Source: Shewanella denitrificans OS217 (lineage in GTDB: Bacteria; Pseudomonadota; Gammaproteobacteria; Enterobacterales; Shewanellaceae). Taken from it: a stretch of DNA of 64,000 nucleotides. Position 1 is the stretch's first letter. Each line of letters begins with the position of its first letter. The DNA is taken from NCBI RefSeq assembly GCF_000013765.1, contig NC_007954.1, positions 3,348,001-3,412,000 of the forward strand, written 5' to 3'. This document shows, piece by piece, positions 53,722-64,000 of the stretch. The notes under the pieces were generated by a model. That model did no database searches. It worked only from the letters and a program-made list of their open reading frames with translations, and was not told where the DNA came from. A program made the translations under genes and the position numbers.

Positions 53722-54981
53722 TTAGTTAATTTGAACCTTGTCGGCCTGTTTGAAGGCTTCACTGCCTGTTATCACCCAGACATCGCCTTCCTCACCGCCG
53801 GCTAACACTTCCACTTGACTCATGCTGCGAGCCCCAAGCTCAATCTCAGTTAACAGGGCAAGCTCACCTTGCAACTTGTAAACACTGTTGCCACCTCGCG
53901 TCAGAAAATCTCCACGCTTCACCATCAATACATCAGGACGGTGTTCCAATAAAACCCGTGCTGACAATCGTTGGTTCTGACGTAGCGCCAACTTATCGCT
54001 ATTTTCAAAACGCACCCTGGCAGAAACTTCACGCTCACGCACCTCTGGGGAGATGGACGACAGCTTGCCAACTAGGGTGACATTACCTAGCTTGAGCTCC
54101 ACGTCCATGCCTAGTCCTAATTCATCGGCGTAGGCTTCTGGCACCGCAAGCTCAGCTTCAAAGGCAGTTAAATCCACTACGGTTAGCAATGGCTGACTCG
54201 GTGCGATGCGGGCTTTTTGCTCGACTAACCAATTACCTATGATGCCTGCGACTGGCGCCTTAATTTGTAGCGCGTCCAGCTGACGCTCAAGCTCTACCAC
54301 CACCAATGCCTGCCTATCGACTTCAAGCTCGCTGTTTTGCAATTCAAAACTTAAGGTATCCTTTAATAGTTCAACTTCTTCAATGGCATGTTTATGGATG
54401 AGCTTGGCTTTATGGAGATCGTCTTTGCCTTTCTCGAAATCTATCTTGCTGATGAGCTTGGCTTCGATGAGTTGATCGCCGCGGCGACTCTCACGCTCGG
54501 CCGCATCAAGGTCGACACTGGCCATATCTAATGTCTGACTAACCAAGAGCGTTTGACGCCTTGCATCTAACTTGGCCCGCTCAAGAGAGCTTTTCATTCC
54601 CTCATGCAAGGCTTGCTGCTGCTTAAGCTGACTCACTAGGTTCGGGCTCTCTATGGTGGCCACCACTTGACCTAAGGCAACATCATCCCCAGGCAGGCTT
54701 AATAGGGTCACCACCCCTTCCTCTGTGCTATAGAGAATGGGTGCATTGGCGGCGACAATTTTTCCTGTGGTGGCGATATCACGCACTAACGTGCCGCGAG
54801 TTAAGCTTGCGAACCTTAGCTCACTGGCGTCTACTGAAGTCGCCGCCTTATCTCCAGAAAAACTTGCCCACACTAAGGCGCTCATCAGTACAGCGGATAC
54901 CCCCAGCAGCAAGGGGAGTTTAAGTTTTTTCACTGCATTTGGGGCAATTTGTCTATCTTGACCACGGGTATCGTTAATCAT
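53722..54981 (-). CDS. Periplasmic adaptor (HlyD/MacA-like) of the ABC exporter
   Basis: A 419-residue membrane-fusion protein: N-terminal helix (about 22-46), biotinyl-lipoyl halves ('EGVVTLLSLPGDDVALGQVVATIE' and 'LQIKAPVAGIIGNWLVE'), a long alpha-helical hairpin between them (about 115-225), then beta-barrel domains. It would link the MacB-type permeases to an outer-membrane channel, not encoded here. It is first in the operon, downstream of the sigma-54 promoter. Confidence 0.9.
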   Translation of the reverse strand: MINDTRGQDRQIAPNAVKKLKLPLLLGVSAVLMSALVWASFSGDKAATSVDASELRFASLTRGTLVRDIATTGKIVAANAPILYSTEEGVVTLLSLPGDDVALGQVVATIESPNLVSQLKQQQALHEGMKSSLERAKLDARRQTLLVSQTLDMASVDLDAAERESRRGDQLIEAKLISKIDFEKGKDDLHKAKLIHKHAIEEVELLKDTLSFELQNSELEVDRQALVVVELERQLDALQIKAPVAGIIGNWLVEQKARIAPSQPLLTVVDLTAFEAELAVPEAYADELGLGMDVELKLGNVTLVGKLSSISPEVREREVSARVRFENSDKLALRQNQRLSARVLLEHRPDVLMVKRGDFLTRGGNSVYKLQGELALLTEIELGARSMSQVEVLAGGEEGDVWVITGSEAFKQADKVQIN

Positions 54982-55064
54982 CTTGCATCCTTATTGCTTC
55001 ACTCAAGTCACCATAAAGGTGATACTCAAGCGGACACTGTCTATTCATCTATAGCCTAGACAAA

Positions 55065-55079
55065 GCACAAGCTGTGCCA
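55065..55079 (-). promoter_or_regulatory. Sigma-54 promoter of the ABC operon
   Basis: On the minus strand TGGCAC-N5-GTGC gives GG at -24 and GC at -12 with exactly ten bases between, the key sigma-54 spacing. Transcription would start near 55053, about 70 bases before the adaptor ATG. Confidence 0.7.
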
Positions 55080-55153
55080 AGATGCAGAAAAATAATATAC
55101 TCTTTAAAATTCAGTATGATAAAGCGAGAATAAAGGAGTTGATACTGTGAGTC

Positions 55154-55212
55154 GTGTCCGCGGACACACTTAAAAGTGTCCGAAATAAGGAAAGTGTCCG
55201 ATCGGACACTTT
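55154..55212. promoter_or_regulatory. Palindromic enhancer sites upstream of the sigma-54 promoter
   Basis: GTGTCCGCGGACAC at 55154-55167 is a perfect palindrome. A 22-bp perfect palindrome at 55191-55212 has arms AAAGTGTCC and GGACACTTT around GATC. A single half-site GTGTCCG lies at 55176-55182. Another GGACAC is at 55032-55037. The first site is about 75 bp upstream of the promoter, a usual distance for NtrC-type activators. Confidence 0.7.
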
Positions 55213-55255
55213 TAAAAACTAATAAGGGGGAGCAGCTAAGATAAGGCGTGAGGAC

Positions 55256-56140
55256 TTAACCTTGTCCGCGCACTCTATTGAACATATCGCATAATGCCTT
55301 AACGCCTATCAGAGAGCGGGGGGACGCGCGGTGAAGTAAATCGGCATCTAACTGATAAATATGCTGCTGTTTTACTGCGGGTAACTCAGGCCACTTTGAC
55401 CAGTCTACCCCAAGCACATTGCCTGCATCCTGGCTTTGTATTATCACTTGCGCGCCCGTAAGTAACACATTCTCAATGCTGACTTGAGGATAATCACTGG
55501 CGGCATCGAAAAACACATTGTCACCATGGCAGGCACTGATGCTCTGTTGTACCCAGCTTTGCTTAGCCACCGTCATCAAGGGCTCTGACCATAATTGATA
55601 GAAAACCCGAACCTTAGGCTGAGTTGATGCTTGCTGGCGAATGTGTTGCAGCTCTTGTCGATAATCTGCAGCCAGTGCTTTCGCTTGAACTAGGTGACCC
55701 GTCGCTTGGCCTAAACGCTCTAAATCTGTCGCGACTTCATCTAAGGTTTTAGGATCGCTGTCCAGTAATCTAAAGCCTAGGTGGCGTAACTGCTGTAAAT
55801 CATCGAGTTTGTTGCCACTGGACCAAGTGACGATGAGATCGGGGTTGAGCTCGATAACTCGTTCCATGGATATACCGTAATAGCCACCAATGCGTGGAAT
55901 GGCCTTCGCCTCTTTTGGGTAGTCCGCATGATCTGTAGTGGCAACAATTGACTCACCAGCCCCTATGGCAAACAGCATTTCAACCGCTTGGGGTGAGAGG
56001 GCAATGATCCGCTTCGCTTGCACGGGTGTGGGTTTATTATGAGAAATAGTGTTCGCCAAACAAAAATAGCTAAACAAAGAAAGAGTTAACAGCAAACTAA
56101 CCATTAAGCGTTTGGATGAACGCATTATTGAAATAGACAT
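55256..56140 (-). CDS. btuF: Cobalamin-binding periplasmic protein BtuF
   Basis: A 294-residue substrate-binding protein with a signal peptide (about 1-29). 'RIIALSPQAVEMLFAIGAGESIVATTDHADYP' and 'LNPDLIVTWSSGN' fit the BtuF/FecB-like class III fold with a rigid helix between lobes. It would pass vitamin B12 to a BtuCD transporter, not in this window. The CbiB-like gene at the left edge belongs to the same pathway. Confidence 0.82.
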   Translation of the reverse strand: MSISIMRSSKRLMVSLLLTLSLFSYFCLANTISHNKPTPVQAKRIIALSPQAVEMLFAIGAGESIVATTDHADYPKEAKAIPRIGGYYGISMERVIELNPDLIVTWSSGNKLDDLQQLRHLGFRLLDSDPKTLDEVATDLERLGQATGHLVQAKALAADYRQELQHIRQQASTQPKVRVFYQLWSEPLMTVAKQSWVQQSISACHGDNVFFDAASDYPQVSIENVLLTGAQVIIQSQDAGNVLGVDWSKWPELPAVKQQHIYQLDADLLHRASPRSLIGVKALCDMFNRVRGQG

Positions 56141-56307
56141 ATTTTCCTTATTGTACAGAGGCTCATGGCTTAGGGCTTAAACCTCGTAATAGGTTAATGC
56201 TTCCCATAGCTTAAAAATCAGGTTATAAAATGATTATTAAACCATCACATCAATCCTTATTCTGTATCAGGGCATGATGATAAACTAAAGTTCGTCAAGA
56301 GGTTGCC

Positions 56308-56850
56308 ATGTTAACAGCAAAAGATAGCGTCTTACTTATCGTCGATGTGCAAGGGCAGTTAGCTCAGATAATGAACCAAACTGCCCAACTACACCATAAT
56401 TTGAGTATTTTGATTTCTGGCGCTCAGCTTTTAGACATTCCCATTATTTGGATTGAGCAGTTACCAGAGAAACTGGGGAAAACCAGTCCGGAACTTGCCA
56501 CCTTATTAGCGCTCTCTTGCCAAGCCATTCCAAAAGCTCACTTTAGTGCTTGGCAATGCCAAGATATTCAGACTCAACTAAAACAATTAAACCGTCCCAA
56601 TGTGCTACTCGCTGGGATAGAAACCCATATCTGTGTCTATCAAACCTGCCAAGACTTGCTTGAACATGATTTTAATGTGCATTTAGTCGCAGATGCGACC
56701 TCATCCCGCAGTAATGACCATAAAATACTGGGCATTCAAATGATGATGAACCTAGGTGCCCAGCTCACCAATACAGAATCAGCCCTGTTTGAAATTCAGC
56801 GTCTAGCCACTGGCGAACAATTCAAAGCCTTGTTAAAGCTGATCAAGTAA
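56308..56850 (+). CDS. Isochorismatase-family cysteine hydrolase
   Basis: A 180-residue YcaC-like hydrolase: 'VLLIVDVQGQL' supplies the catalytic Asp, a Lys lies in 'IPKAHFSAW', and 'VLLAGIETHICVYQT' carries the nucleophilic Cys, completing the triad. The substrate is unknown. It diverges from btuF, with AAGAGG shortly before the ATG. Confidence 0.88.
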   Translation: MLTAKDSVLLIVDVQGQLAQIMNQTAQLHHNLSILISGAQLLDIPIIWIEQLPEKLGKTSPELATLLALSCQAIPKAHFSAWQCQDIQTQLKQLNRPNVLLAGIETHICVYQTCQDLLEHDFNVHLVADATSSRSNDHKILGIQMMMNLGAQLTNTESALFEIQRLATGEQFKALLKLIK

Positions 56851-56905
56851 TGGCAATAATAAGCTTATACAGAGTCACGCTAGCCAGACTACATAAGCCC
56901 TGCAC

Positions 56906-57379
56906 CTAAACCAGCGCAAGGTCCATCAAGATGGCATCTTCATTGCCTATCGGCGTTTGGTAGTAATTCTTACGCCGACTCACTTCAATAAATCCTAGAC
57001 TTTGATAAAGTTGAATGGCACCAAAGTTAGATTCTCTCACCTCAAGCATGATAACAACGGCTTCGCGGCTAATGGCGTCTTGAATGAGCTGAGCCATTAA
57101 TTGCCTACCTAAGCCCAGCCCTTGACGCTCTGGGCTGATACAAATATCCAGTAAGCTCGCCTCGTCGACAATTTGCTGTACGAGGGCAAATCCCACCAAG
57201 GTTTCAGGCATTGACTCCTGAGTGACAAAAAGTCCAATACCATGATACAAGCGGCCAAAACAATCGGCTAAATTAGCTAGGCTCCAAGGATGACTGTGAG
57301 CCGAGGTTTCAATCTTCGCCATAGCGTCAAGATCCGCCTCCATCAAAGGCCGGATAATATAGGGTTCAGGCTTTATCAT
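56906..57379 (-). CDS. rimI: Ribosomal protein S18 alanine N-acetyltransferase
   Basis: A 157-residue GNAT acetyltransferase. 'HPWSLANLADCF' is the RimI substrate segment and 'RQGLGLGRQLM' the acetyl-CoA loop. It acetylates the N-terminal alanine of S18. Start ATG 57379 fits the family length better than the TTG at 57409. It follows holD, as in E. coli. Confidence 0.92.
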   Translation of the reverse strand: MIKPEPYIIRPLMEADLDAMAKIETSAHSHPWSLANLADCFGRLYHGIGLFVTQESMPETLVGFALVQQIVDEASLLDICISPERQGLGLGRQLMAQLIQDAISREAVVIMLEVRESNFGAIQLYQSLGFIEVSRRKNYYQTPIGNEDAILMDLALV

Positions 57380-57423
57380 TTTTCTCACAAATAATTGCTC
57401 ATAAAACAATCGCTACTGGAATG

Positions 57424-57774
57424 TCATTTAGGCTGATTTAAGTGTTGATAGATTTGTTGCCATAAGCTGCGTTTATGACTGCCATCATTAGATAACAAGG
57501 TTTTTAGTGGTTCACTGTTCACCCATGCAGTACGTGGACGGGTTTTAGTCTGACGCATATCCCAAACCACTTGCACCCCTTTAGCGGGCATAGAATCAAA
57601 TTGACACTGAGTCAATTCCACGCCTAGCAAGGTTAACACTTGGGCAACTAGCGGCTGCTTTTCTGGGTAATAGTCAAGTTCATCATCCCATAGCACCATA
57701 TAGGGTTTAACCTCTTCGGCACCAAAGCGCCAACGGCTTATGCCCATAGCATCTAAAAACACCGTTTTATCCAT
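57424..57774 (-). CDS. holD: DNA polymerase III psi subunit
   Basis: A 116-residue protein beginning 'FLDAMGISRWRF', like the psi subunit start, with the conserved block 'LLSNDGSHKRSLWQQIYQHL' near the C-terminus. Psi joins chi to the clamp loader of the replicase. The gene order holD-rimI matches enteric bacteria, which supports the call despite low sequence conservation in this family. Confidence 0.85.
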   Translation of the reverse strand: MDKTVFLDAMGISRWRFGAEEVKPYMVLWDDELDYYPEKQPLVAQVLTLLGVELTQCQFDSMPAKGVQVVWDMRQTKTRPRTAWVNSEPLKTLLSNDGSHKRSLWQQIYQHLNQPK

Positions 57775-58125
57775 AAAGCCCCGCGAGTCATTAGCTTAAT
57801 CAAACCTAGCTAAAAAATTAGCTCACAAGAATAACAGTAATCTTGCCGAGAGTGAAAACTCTTAAGTTGAATGGCCCAATTAGCCAACTATGAAGGATAG
57901 ACTGACTGAATGCTTAACTAAATCTGATACGAATAGAATTCAGTTTGATTTGCCACTCTTAAGCTAACCATAAAGCCAAACAACAAAAATGCCTTTAATT
58001 TTCAAATCCAAGCTTAAATGAAAAAAAATTGTTAACACAATGCAAAAAATATTATTGCGTCTATTCTTTAACCGTTCGGCGTATTTTACTTTTTGTATAT
58101 AAAAAGGCATTCAAAAGGGACTCAT
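57775..58125. other. Intergenic leader of the PstS-like/porin operon
   Basis: This 351-bp AT-rich gap holds no gene. It separates the divergent holD and PstS-like genes and must contain the latter's promoter; TTGTTAACA and TTTAACCGTT stand out but no -35/-10 pair is clear. Confidence 0.4.
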
Positions 58126-58536
58126 ATGAAAACAAAAGCGTTAATGTTAAGTTTGGCGTTGACATTTTCATCACTCGCTAGCGCAGACGTAGTGATAATT
58201 GTTCATCCGTCGAATGAAACGACACTTACCGAAGGTGAAATTAAAAACATCTTCCTCGGTAAATTAAATTCTTTCAGTAACGGCTCTCAAGCCATAGCCA
58301 TTTCTTTAACGTCAGATTCAGGTGGATTTGATCACTTTCTCAGCGCACTGATAGGGCGAAGTCCGGCACAATGGAAGTCCTACTGGGCAAACAAAGCCTT
58401 CACTGGCGAAATGACTCCCCCAAGGCAAGTCAACACTTCGGAAATGATTTCTTTAATCGCGACGAACCCTAATTTGATAGGTTTTGTGGAAGATAAAGAT
58501 ATTCCATCTACTGTCAAAATTATCCATAAGCTATAG
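58126..58536 (+). CDS. Short PstS-like periplasmic protein
   Basis: A 136-residue protein with a signal peptide (cleavage after 'LASA') and a single PBP-like lobe resembling the C-terminal half of phosphate-binding proteins: 'EGEIKNIFLGKLNSFSNGSQAIAISL', 'FDHFLSALIGRSPAQWKSYWANKAFTG', 'NPNLIGFVED'. It is about half the length of PstS. ATG 58126 has AAGGG six bases upstream. It lies 17 bases before the porin gene, so they form an operon. Confidence 0.8.
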   Translation: MKTKALMLSLALTFSSLASADVVIIVHPSNETTLTEGEIKNIFLGKLNSFSNGSQAIAISLTSDSGGFDHFLSALIGRSPAQWKSYWANKAFTGEMTPPRQVNTSEMISLIATNPNLIGFVEDKDIPSTVKIIHKL

Positions 58537-58553
58537 ATATTATTGGAGAAGTC

Positions 58554-59747
58554 ATGAAATACATTATTCTAGCGTTTACTGCATTAGGGCTTTCCTTGTC
58601 CAGTATGTCAGTGTTTAGCGTCGATTTAAAAGTATCAGGTTATGGTTCTATTACCATGGGTAAAACCATTGGCGGCGAGAAAGATGCCGGTGGGGAAGTG
58701 GAATACATTGCCGATTTTTATGATGTCGGCCTCTATGATGAGGGCGTTGATTTTAGGCCTGAAAGCATATTCGCTGTTCAAGGTGAAATGATATTAAGTA
58801 GCGATTTGTCCGTCGTTGCGCAACTAGTGGGCAAAGGTACGGATGATTTTAGCCCCGAATTTGATTGGTACTATGCCAAATATAAGCTCACCAATGAGTC
58901 CTCTATCATGGCAGGTAGACGTAATATTCCCATGTATTACTTTTCAGAGTTCATGGAAGTGGGTTTTGCTTACCCTTGGGTTAGACCACCATCAAATCTA
59001 TATTGGTGGCAAATTACCCAGTTCAATGGAGTGACGTACTCATACAACTTCTTGCTGGGTGACGGTGATTATGCCAATACCATAAGTGTCTTCGGTGGTG
59101 GAGAAGACTCAGAAAATAATAAAGAGATGACCTATTACAACAGTTTAGGCTTTTACGGTAATCCTGACGGCCGAGTGGGTGATGCCGATCACACAGATGA
59201 ATCATGGGAAAATATCATTGGATTAAATTGGAAGGTATCTCACGATTACTTTGACGTCCGCTTATCCGCCTTTACTCATGACTTTGTAAGGGATATACAC
59301 TACGTCAATAATACCCCGGCAAATGCGGCTCATTACGATGCTAGTATGCCAGAAATAGGCAAAACTCATTATGAGACTAAACAAACCTTTATAGGATTAG
59401 GCGGCGCAATATACCTATCGCCTTTCACCCTCTATTTCGATTATAACCATGTCTCTCGCGATGATACCGCCAAGACAGTCTACCCGACTTACTTCCTGTC
59501 TTTGGTATATGAAATAGGCAAATGGCAGCCATTTATCGGTTATTCAAAAGCAGACCATACCACTCAAGCGACAGATGATTTGGAAGAACATAGGCTTATC
59601 AGTGCTGGTGTGCGCTACAACGTACTTGAAAATGCCGCGATTAAAATTCAATACGATAACTTTGTAGATCAAGGCGATCAGGCAACAGGATGGGATTACC
59701 ATAATGATGCTGAACACTTGGCTATTAGTCTGGACTTCGTATTTTAG
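58554..59747 (+). CDS. Outer-membrane porin-like beta-barrel protein
   Basis: A 397-residue protein with a signal peptide (about 1-22) and alternating polar/hydrophobic strands throughout, ending in 'ISLDFVF', with the C-terminal Phe used by the BAM machinery. 'GRRNIPMYYFSEFMEVGFAYPWVRPP' is a notable conserved-looking loop. It is probably a 16-stranded channel. Its partner is a PstS-like protein, so an oxyanion such as phosphate may be the substrate; that is inference. Confidence 0.8.
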   Translation: MKYIILAFTALGLSLSSMSVFSVDLKVSGYGSITMGKTIGGEKDAGGEVEYIADFYDVGLYDEGVDFRPESIFAVQGEMILSSDLSVVAQLVGKGTDDFSPEFDWYYAKYKLTNESSIMAGRRNIPMYYFSEFMEVGFAYPWVRPPSNLYWWQITQFNGVTYSYNFLLGDGDYANTISVFGGGEDSENNKEMTYYNSLGFYGNPDGRVGDADHTDESWENIIGLNWKVSHDYFDVRLSAFTHDFVRDIHYVNNTPANAAHYDASMPEIGKTHYETKQTFIGLGGAIYLSPFTLYFDYNHVSRDDTAKTVYPTYFLSLVYEIGKWQPFIGYSKADHTTQATDDLEEHRLISAGVRYNVLENAAIKIQYDNFVDQGDQATGWDYHNDAEHLAISLDFVF

Positions 59748-59795
59748 TCCTCTAACATTAAGTCGTTACACTTAAATAAGCATATAGATAACAGC

Positions 59796-59829
59796 AAAAG
59801 CCCACTCATCAATCGAGTGGGCTTTTTTA
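59796..59829 (+). terminator. Terminator of the PstS-like/porin operon
   Basis: AAAAGCCCACTC / GAGTGGGCTTTT with a seven-base loop and T-run, about 50 bases past the porin stop. The left A-run lets it also stop the rRNA operon arriving on the other strand. Confidence 0.88.
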
Positions 59830-59998
59830 CGTATTTGGCGCCTGTCATGGCAAGCGGCGAGCAAGCTCTCCGCGTTCGATAATTTGCATAAAGCGTCGCT
59901 TTATAAACACAAAAAACTCACCCTACTATCACATGGTATGGTGGCATGCTGCGCATGTACTCTTTATATCCCATGTGAGAGGGTATTTTCAGGCGGAT
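59830..59998. other. rRNA operon tail with degenerate 5S-like pieces
   Basis: TTGGCGCCTG at about 59835-59844 equals the 3' flank of the 5S gene. CCTACTATCACATGG near 59923-59937 resembles the 5S 3' part on the minus strand, and CCCATGTGAGAGGGT near 59970-59984 resembles it on the plus strand, forming an imperfect inverted repeat. No intact gene is present. Confidence 0.45.
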
Positions 59999-60042
59999 AA
60001 ACGAAAAAATCCCCAACACGTAGTGCTGGGGATTTTTCGTTT
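59999..60042. terminator. Second rRNA operon terminator
   Basis: AACGAAAAAATCCCCA / TGGGGATTTTTCGTT with an 11-base loop. It has T-runs on both strands. It follows the truncated 5S copy on the minus strand. Confidence 0.75.
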
Positions 60043-60044
60043 AT

Positions 60045-60078
60045 TTGGCGCCTGGAAATGACCTACTCTCATATGGGG
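60045..60078 (-). pseudogene. Truncated 5S rRNA copy (3' end only)
   Basis: TTGGCGCCTGGAAATGACCT and the bases after it match the 3' end of the intact 5S gene (from 60367) with one mismatch over 34 bases, then similarity stops abruptly at GGGG. It is a remnant of a second 5S gene. Confidence 0.8.
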
Positions 60079-60327
60079 GCGAATAAGCCCTGTTTTGAAT
60101 ACAGGGTATTAAAGGGCTTTGAAGCGCGCAGCAGCTAGCCTGCAAGCTGGGGAACCCGCTTAGCGGCGGGGCGACCGCCATGGATGGCGGAAGTGTCTAT
60201 ATTGAAGGAGCGTTTATCGACCGACATCAGGATAGGTGTTGCACGTACGTGCTTAAGTAGATAAGTCACCTGAGCATATTGCTTTGGGTCATCAGATATG
60301 ATGCGCCTACTTTGTAAATCCCAAACG
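60079..60327. other. Spacer between 5S copies
   Basis: No gene. It contains GCCCTGT/ACAGGGT and an inverted GACCGCCATGGATGGCGG-type element with nearby CCCGCTTAGCGGCGGGG hairpin (about 60149-60190), similar in style to the gene-flanking repeats elsewhere in the window. Confidence 0.4.
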
Positions 60328-60356
60328 CAAAAAAGCCACCTTATTCAGGTGGCTTC
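60328..60356 (-). terminator. First rRNA operon terminator
   Basis: AAGCCACC / GGTGGCTT with a seven-base loop, followed by TTTTTTG on the minus strand, 14 bases after the 5S end. Confidence 0.88.
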
Positions 60357-60369
60357 TCTACTTAATTGG

Positions 60370-60488
60370 CGCCTGGAAATGACCTACTCTCACATGGGGA
60401 GACCCCACACTACCATCGGCGATACTGTGTTTCACTTCTGAGTTCGGAATGGGATCAGGTGGTGCCACAGCTCTATGGTTTCCAGACA
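60370..60488 (-). rRNA. rrf: 5S ribosomal RNA
   Basis: The minus strand begins TGTCTGGAAACC and contains the conserved CCGAACTCAGAAGTGAAAC and CGCCGATGGTAGTGTGGGG blocks, ending CATTTCCAGGCG. The ends pair to form helix I. Length is 119 bases, normal for gammaproteobacteria. Confidence 0.96.
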
Positions 60489-60723
60489 AAAAATTGTACG
60501 GAACAAATTTTTAACGCACTTTAGTGCGGCCCGTTAGGGTCAAATACAGGGATGTATTTGATAAATTGCTCCTATCTAACGCACTCATTTGTGCATTAAA
60601 TAATAATTCGGAAAGCTGATTTCGTTTGAGTTCTAGTACACGGATGTACTTAGTGTCATCAATGCCTGGAGCATTTTATGACCACACTTTATTAAGCGCT
60701 ATATTTCTAATCTAAGGCCGTAA

Positions 60724-60739
60724 AACCCATCTGGGTTGT

Positions 60740-60750
<11 letters not shown>
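60724..60750 (-). promoter_or_regulatory. 23S processing stem, 3' arm
   Basis: ATCTGGGTTGTATGGTTAAG near 60730-60749 is exactly complementary to the sequence at 63638-63657. The two arms bracket 23S and form the long stem cut by RNase III. Confidence 0.8.
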
Positions 60751-63644
<2,894 letters not shown>

Positions 63645-64000
63645 ATACAACCCAGATAGGTTTCTTCTTTTCGCTTGTTATTCATCACGCTGTCGTTATT
63701 GTGAACCTCATTCGTCAGTCATGTAGCGCTGCTACACTCCTTTCTCATTCGCTCCACGGCTTAGACACCGTATCGAATCACTGCGCTTACCTTATCGAGA
63801 TAAAGTAAGAAAAACACTGAGTCATACGTTCACTCAATAAAGAGTGGGACCAGCTTGGTTTTTACTTGTCTCACCTCCGGGTAGGAAGTGGACACGCCTT
63901 AGTTTTAAAAATATTCAAGACACTTAATAAAGTGTTTTGAGAACTCATATTCATGCTTGCGCATCAATATTATTTTTCGCACTAACTTAATCACACAAAC
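63645..64000 (-). other. 16S-23S internal spacer (partial)
   Basis: It contains the 5' arm of the 23S processing stem (to about 63662), then AT-rich spacer. I find no tRNA in the visible 356 bases; tRNA-Ile or tRNA-Ala genes, if any, and the 16S gene lie to the right of the window. Confidence 0.7.

Overview
The window looks like a chromosome segment of a Shewanella-type gammaproteobacterium. The evidence is the gene content and order (tyrS / M23 peptidase / anmK, pyrB / hemL / nhaD, gspAB, rpsU-yqeY-dnaG-rpoD, holD-rimI, ybgA-phrB), the close match of these proteins to gammaproteobacterial families, and an rRNA operon at the right edge. This species assignment is inference from content; no database search was run.

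Layout. 1-2744: a divergent CbiB-like cobamide protein followed by a tight run of three small genes (DUF2721, TRIC/UPF0126 channel, secreted NTF2-like protein). 2745-9436: an accessory stretch holding a complete IS110-family (IS1111-type) element, an ApeA-like HEPN protein (probable phage defence), a small membrane protein, a possible PD-(D/E)XK-type protein, a probable group II intron 3' remnant, and a family of structured repeats that share TTTGGAC-N7/8-(G/A)TT tails. The non-IS genes all point the same way and each is followed by one of these repeats, so the stretch resembles an integrase-less gene-cassette array. 9437-25997: core genes for tRNA charging, peptidoglycan turnover and recycling, Fe-S insertion, chloride transport, pyrimidine and tetrapyrrole synthesis, Na+/H+ antiport, type II secretion accessory factors GspA/GspB, and CCA addition. 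26261-36784: Lpp, RlmA, UppP, folate genes folK/folB, PlsY, TsaD, the macromolecular synthesis operon (rpsU, yqeY, dnaG, rpoD) and tRNA-Ile(CAU).

37001-46427: a lipoprotein, small conserved proteins, NnrS, DUF523/DUF1722 plus photolyase, a DUF368 polyprenyl-phosphate transporter, a hotdog protein, a secreted polysaccharide deacetylase and an exported DJ-1/PfpI protein. 46568-55255: a self-contained signalling and transport locus on the minus strand. It has a membrane-fusion adaptor, a tiny membrane protein, a MacB-type ATPase and two FtsX-like permeases, followed by a sigma-54 response regulator (GAFTGA present) and its histidine kinase. A GG-N10-GC sigma-54 promoter and a cluster of GTGTCC/GGACAC palindromes lie just upstream of the adaptor gene, so the regulator probably drives the transporter from enhancer-like sites.

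55256-59747: BtuF, an isochorismatase-like hydrolase, RimI, HolD, and a pair made of a short PstS-like periplasmic protein and an outer-membrane porin. 59748-64000: the tail of an rRNA operon on the minus strand (23S, 5S, terminators) with decaying partial 5S copies downstream; the 16S gene lies beyond the right edge.
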